Below, in pieces: positions 43,761 to 46,690 of a stretch of 46,690 bases of DNA. Both the position numbers and the translations under genes were made by a program. Within the stretch, counting starts at the first letter, position 1, and every line of letters begins with the position of its first letter. The notes beneath the pieces were generated by a model that worked only from the letters and a program-made list of their open reading frames with translations, ran no database searches and was not told the origin of the DNA. This stretch comes from Serratia proteamaculans (GTDB lineage Bacteria > Pseudomonadota > Gammaproteobacteria > Enterobacterales > Enterobacteriaceae): assembly GCF_008830365.1 (NCBI RefSeq), contig NZ_WBKI01000012.1:1-46690 (forward strand), written 5' to 3'.

Positions 43761-43761
43761 C

Positions 43762-45633
43762 ATGACAATTACAAAAAATACACTGCTGGTGGTGGTTTCT
43801 TCCATCACGGCTTTTTCTGGATGGGCGCAAGACAACACCACAGCCAATAACAGCGATGATTTGGTGGTTTCCGCCAACCGCTTTCCACAGCCGGTTTCTT
43901 CCGTACTGGCACCCACCTCTGTCGTCACCCGCAATGATATCGACCGCTGGCAGGCAAAAAGCCTGACCGACGTGATGCGCCGTCTGCCGGGGGTGGATGT
44001 CGGGCAGAATGGTGGCCTGGGACAAAAAAGCTCGCTGTTTATCCGCGGTACCAACTCCAGCCATGTCCTGGTGTTGATCGACGGTATTCGCCTTAACCAG
44101 GCCGGCATCAGTGGTTCTTCTGACCTCAGCCAGATCCCGATTTCGCTGGTGCAGAAAGTCGAATATATTCGCGGACCGCGTTCGGCTGTCTATGGTTCCG
44201 ATGCCATCGGTGGCGTGGTGAACATTATTACCACCCGTGAAAAGAACGGCACTACGCTTTCTGCCGGTGTGGGTTCAAACGGCTATCAGGCCTATGACGC
44301 TTCCACTCAGCAACAGTTGGGCGACAGCACGGTGGCGACGCTCGCCGGCAACTATACCTACACCAAAGGCTATGATGTAGTGGCTTACGGCAGTACCGGT
44401 ATGCAGAGCCAGCAGGATCGCGATGGCTACATGAGTAAAGCGCTGTACGGCGCCGTTGACCATCAGTTCAATGAGGCCATTAGCGGCTTTGTGCGTGGTT
44501 ATGGTTATGACAATCGTACGGCTTACGATGCTTATTATTCCTCCCCGACCAGCCCACTGGTAGATACTCGCAAACTGTACAGCCAGACCTGGGATACCGG
44601 CCTGCGTTATAAAGAAGGTATCTACGCGACACAACTGATTGGCAGCTATAGCCATAGCAAGGATTATGATTACGATCCTCGACTCGGTATGCATGACAGT
44701 TCGGCAAGTTTGGTGGATTCAGAGCAATACAACCTGCAGTGGGGGAATACCCTGCAGTTGGGCCAGGGGACGGTTAGCTCAGGGGTTGATTGGCAACACC
44801 AGGAGATCAAGCCGAACTCCACTACGGTCAACGGTGAGAAAAGTCAGCGTAACGCCGGTATCTATCTGACCGCACAGCAGTTGGTTGGCCCGGTAACTCT
44901 GGAAGGGGCGGTGCGTGGTGACGATCATTCTGAATTCGGCTGGCATGGCACCTGGCAAACCAGCGCGGGCTGGGAGTTTGTCGAAGGGTACCGCTTTATT
45001 GCTTCCTATGGTACGGCGTTTAAAGCCCCAAATATGGGCCAGCTGTATGGCAACTTTGGTAATAATGCCGATTTGAAGCCGGAAGAAAGTAAACAGTGGG
45101 AAGGCGGTTTTGAAGGTTTGACAGGTCCAGTGACCTGGCGCGTTTCCGGCTACCGTAACGATATTGATAACCTGATTGATTCCACTGGGGAGACCAATTA
45201 CGTTTATTACAATATCGGCAAGGCTACTATTAAAGGTATAGAAGCCACGGCCTCGTTTGATACCGGTCCGTTAACCCACCACATCGGCTACGACTATGTC
45301 GACCCACGCAATGCCAAAACCAACGAAGTGCTGCTGCGTCGCGCCAAACAGCAAGTGAAGTATGAGCTGGACTGGCAGGTCTATGATTTTGACTGGGCGG
45401 TCACCTATCAATACCTGGGGGAGCGCTATGACAAAGACTACAGCACCTACCCCGAGCAAAGCGTCAAACTCGGCGGCGTCAGCCTGTGGGATCTCGCAGT
45501 TTCGTATCCGGTCACATCTCATCTGACAGTTCGTGGTAGAATCGCCAACCTGTTTGATAAAGATTATGAGACGGCTTATGGCTACGCTACTCCAGGAAGA
45601 GAATACTACCTCACTGGAAGCTATACCTTCTAA
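43762..45633 (+). CDS. btuB: TonB-dependent vitamin B12 outer-membrane receptor
   Basis: A 22-stranded outer-membrane barrel that imports cobalamin using TonB energy. The 623-residue precursor has a signal peptide ([17 protein letters not shown]), the TonB box [10 protein letters not shown], a plug domain ([42 protein letters not shown]), calcium-loop aspartates in the early barrel and the terminal aromatic strand ending GSYTF. It is controlled by the riboswitch ahead of it. Its last 56 bp overlap the start of murI. Confidence 0.97.
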   Translation: MTITKNTLLVVVSSITAFSGWAQDNTTANNSDDLVVSANRFPQPVSSVLAPTSVVTRNDIDRWQAKSLTDVMRRLPGVDVGQNGGLGQKSSLFIRGTNSSHVLVLIDGIRLNQAGISGSSDLSQIPISLVQKVEYIRGPRSAVYGSDAIGGVVNIITTREKNGTTLSAGVGSNGYQAYDASTQQQLGDSTVATLAGNYTYTKGYDVVAYGSTGMQSQQDRDGYMSKALYGAVDHQFNEAISGFVRGYGYDNRTAYDAYYSSPTSPLVDTRKLYSQTWDTGLRYKEGIYATQLIGSYSHSKDYDYDPRLGMHDSSASLVDSEQYNLQWGNTLQLGQGTVSSGVDWQHQEIKPNSTTVNGEKSQRNAGIYLTAQQLVGPVTLEGAVRGDDHSEFGWHGTWQTSAGWEFVEGYRFIASYGTAFKAPNMGQLYGNFGNNADLKPEESKQWEGGFEGLTGPVTWRVSGYRNDIDNLIDSTGETNYVYYNIGKATIKGIEATASFDTGPLTHHIGYDYVDPRNAKTNEVLLRRAKQQVKYELDWQVYDFDWAVTYQYLGERYDKDYSTYPEQSVKLGGVSLWDLAVSYPVTSHLTVRGRIANLFDKDYETAYGYATPGREYYLTGSYTF

Positions 45634-46441
45634 CACCACCGCGAAGGACCGTCCGACGGTACTGGTATTTGACTCCGGCGTCGGCGGGTTATCGGTGTAT
45701 CAAGAGGTTCGGCAACTGCTGCCGGACCTCCACTATATATACGCCTTCGATAATGTGGCGTTTCCCTACGGTGAGAAATCCGAAGAGTTTATTGTTGAGC
45801 GCGTGCTGGAGATTGTCAGCGCGGTGCAGCAGCGCCATCCTCTGGCGATAGTCATCATCGCTTGTAACACTGCCAGTACCGTATCCCTGCCGGCTTTGCG
45901 TGAACGCTTTACCTTCCCGGTCGTCGGCGTGGTGCCTGCCATCAAACCTGCCGCCCGTCTGACCGCCAATGGCGTCGTCGGCCTGTTGGCTACCCGTGGT
46001 ACCGTACAGCGCACCTATACCCATGAGTTGATTGCCCGCTTCGCTACCGATTGTAAGATCGAGCTATTGGGGTCTTCAGAGCTGGTGGAACTGGCAGAAG
46101 CCAAGTTGCACGGTGACGTCGTACCGCTGGCGACGCTGAAGAAAATCCTGCAGCCATGGTTGAGCATGCGCGAACCGCCGGATACTGTCGTACTCGGTTG
46201 CACCCACTTTCCTCTATTAGCAGAAGAATTAATGCAGGTGTTGCCGGAGGGAACCCGGCTGATCGATTCCGGCGCGGCGATTGCTCGTCGTACCGCTTGG
46301 CTGATTTCAACGCAGGAAAATCTGGTGTCGACTCAGGAAGACAATTTGGCGTATTGCATGGCGTTAAATGAAGACACTGATGCTTTATTGCCCGTTCTGC
46401 AGGGATATGGCTTTAAATCGTTGAAAAAACTGCCTGTTTAA
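45578..46441 (+). CDS. murI: Glutamate racemase
   Basis: It makes D-glutamate for peptidoglycan. The 287-residue protein has the opening [11 protein letters not shown], the first catalytic Cys96 in ACNTAST and the second in GCTHFPLL. The long N-terminal extension is typical of enterobacterial enzymes that need UDP-MurNAc-Ala as activator. The ATG at 45578 matches the E. coli start and lies within btuB in another frame; an earlier in-frame codon is not needed. Confidence 0.97.
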   Translation: MATLLQEENTTSLEAIPSNTTAKDRPTVLVFDSGVGGLSVYQEVRQLLPDLHYIYAFDNVAFPYGEKSEEFIVERVLEIVSAVQQRHPLAIVIIACNTASTVSLPALRERFTFPVVGVVPAIKPAARLTANGVVGLLATRGTVQRTYTHELIARFATDCKIELLGSSELVELAEAKLHGDVVPLATLKKILQPWLSMREPPDTVVLGCTHFPLLAEELMQVLPEGTRLIDSGAAIARRTAWLISTQENLVSTQEDNLAYCMALNEDTDALLPVLQGYGFKSLKKLPV

Positions 46442-46492
46442 AGCTGTTTTGGTTAAACATTCAACGGTCGGAAAAAATATTGAAATTAGGGG

Positions 46493-46520
46493 TTGCGGCG
46501 TTCTGAGAACTCCCTATAAT
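46493..46520 (+). promoter_or_regulatory. rrn P1 promoter
   Basis: TTGCGG and TATAAT with a 16-bp spacer and a GC-rich discriminator (GCGCCTCCACTGA) closely match E. coli rrnB P1. This promoter type responds to ppGpp and Fis. Confidence 0.92.
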
Positions 46521-46623
46521 GCGCCTCCACTGACCGGGAACAACGACTCCTCTAACGAGAACCAGTCGCCCAGCCAGGAAGAAGCAAGCCGGTGAAAACA
46601 CCGTTTCTTAATAAGAAAAAAGC

Positions 46624-46651
46624 TTGACTCTTCAGCGGGAAAGCGTAATAT
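46624..46651 (+). promoter_or_regulatory. rrn P2 promoter
   Basis: TTGACT and TAATAT with a 16-bp spacer and a following CACCTCCCGCG stretch match rrnB P2, about 130 bp after P1. Confidence 0.9.
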
Positions 46652-46690
46652 GCACCTCCCGCGTTACCGAGAGTTATCTCAGTAACGAAC

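Larger units (their letters stand above)
43361..43761. promoter_or_regulatory. trmA-btuB intergenic region and btuB leader (401 bp)
   Basis: About 130 bp of promoter region precede a cobalamin riboswitch, which is followed by an expression hairpin next to the btuB start. No protein gene fits in it. Confidence 0.8.
46442..46690 (+). promoter_or_regulatory. rRNA operon promoter region
   Basis: It contains the two tandem rRNA promoters listed separately, with an AT-rich UP-element-like stretch (about 46471-46487) before P1. The 16S gene lies outside the window. In E. coli rrnB lies after murI, as here. Confidence 0.9.

Noticed and set aside
43609-43761. N-terminal extension of btuB into the leader
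   Set aside because: It would translate the B12 box and expression hairpin; the ATG at 43762 starts a proper signal peptide as in E. coli.

Overview
The window is a stretch of enterobacterial core chromosome. Protein sequences and gene order match the E. coli K-12 fieF-to-rrnB segment closely (fieF, pfkA, sbp, tpiA, yiiQ, yiiR, fpr, glpX, glpK, glpF, zapB, rraA, menA, hslUV, ftsN, cytR, priA, rpmE, metJ, metBL, metF, ppc, argE, argCB..H, oxyR, sthA, fabR, yijD, trmA, btuB, murI, rrn promoter). Several differences point to Yersiniaceae, most likely Serratia. These are an argG inside argCBGH, a hybrid peroxiredoxin-glutaredoxin and a Lpd-like flavoprotein beside oxyR, emrD beside glpX, and the absence of cdh, uspD and the K-12 genes between metF and ppc. 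The genus is an inference from gene content, not a measured identity.

Layout. Positions 1-540 are the right end of a P2-like prophage (3' end of tail gene D, then ogr and its terminator), which meets the chromosome just before fieF. Positions 700-7000 carry metal efflux (fieF), glycolysis (pfkA, tpiA), sulfate binding (sbp), two small envelope genes and fpr. The fpr gene follows, in an apparent operon, a SufR-like regulator with four Fe-S-type cysteines. emrD is divergent from that pair. Positions 9040-12580 are the glpFKX glycerol operon. Positions 13100-19000 hold zapB, rraA, menA, the HslUV protease with a heat-shock promoter, ftsN and cytR. Positions 19300-21910 hold priA and rpmE.

Positions 21986-27343 are the methionine cluster (metJ, metBL, metF) with tandem met boxes. 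ppc follows, then the arginine cluster argE <> argCBGH with ArgR-like boxes. Positions 36276-40982 are a redox block: Lpd-like flavoprotein, hybrid Prx5-Grx, OxyR and soluble transhydrogenase. It includes a well-spaced OxyR site between the peroxiredoxin gene and oxyR. Positions 41198-46441 carry fabR-yijD, trmA, the cobalamin riboswitch with btuB, and murI. The window ends in the P1 and P2 promoters of an rRNA operon whose 16S gene lies outside.

Most of the window is well-known housekeeping DNA, and I found no wholly new system. The spots most worth a second look are three: the SufR-like regulator/fpr unit with its inverted repeat; the Lpd-like flavoprotein with a C-terminal CxxC tail behind a terminator downstream of the peroxiredoxin; and the candidate prophage attachment junction.
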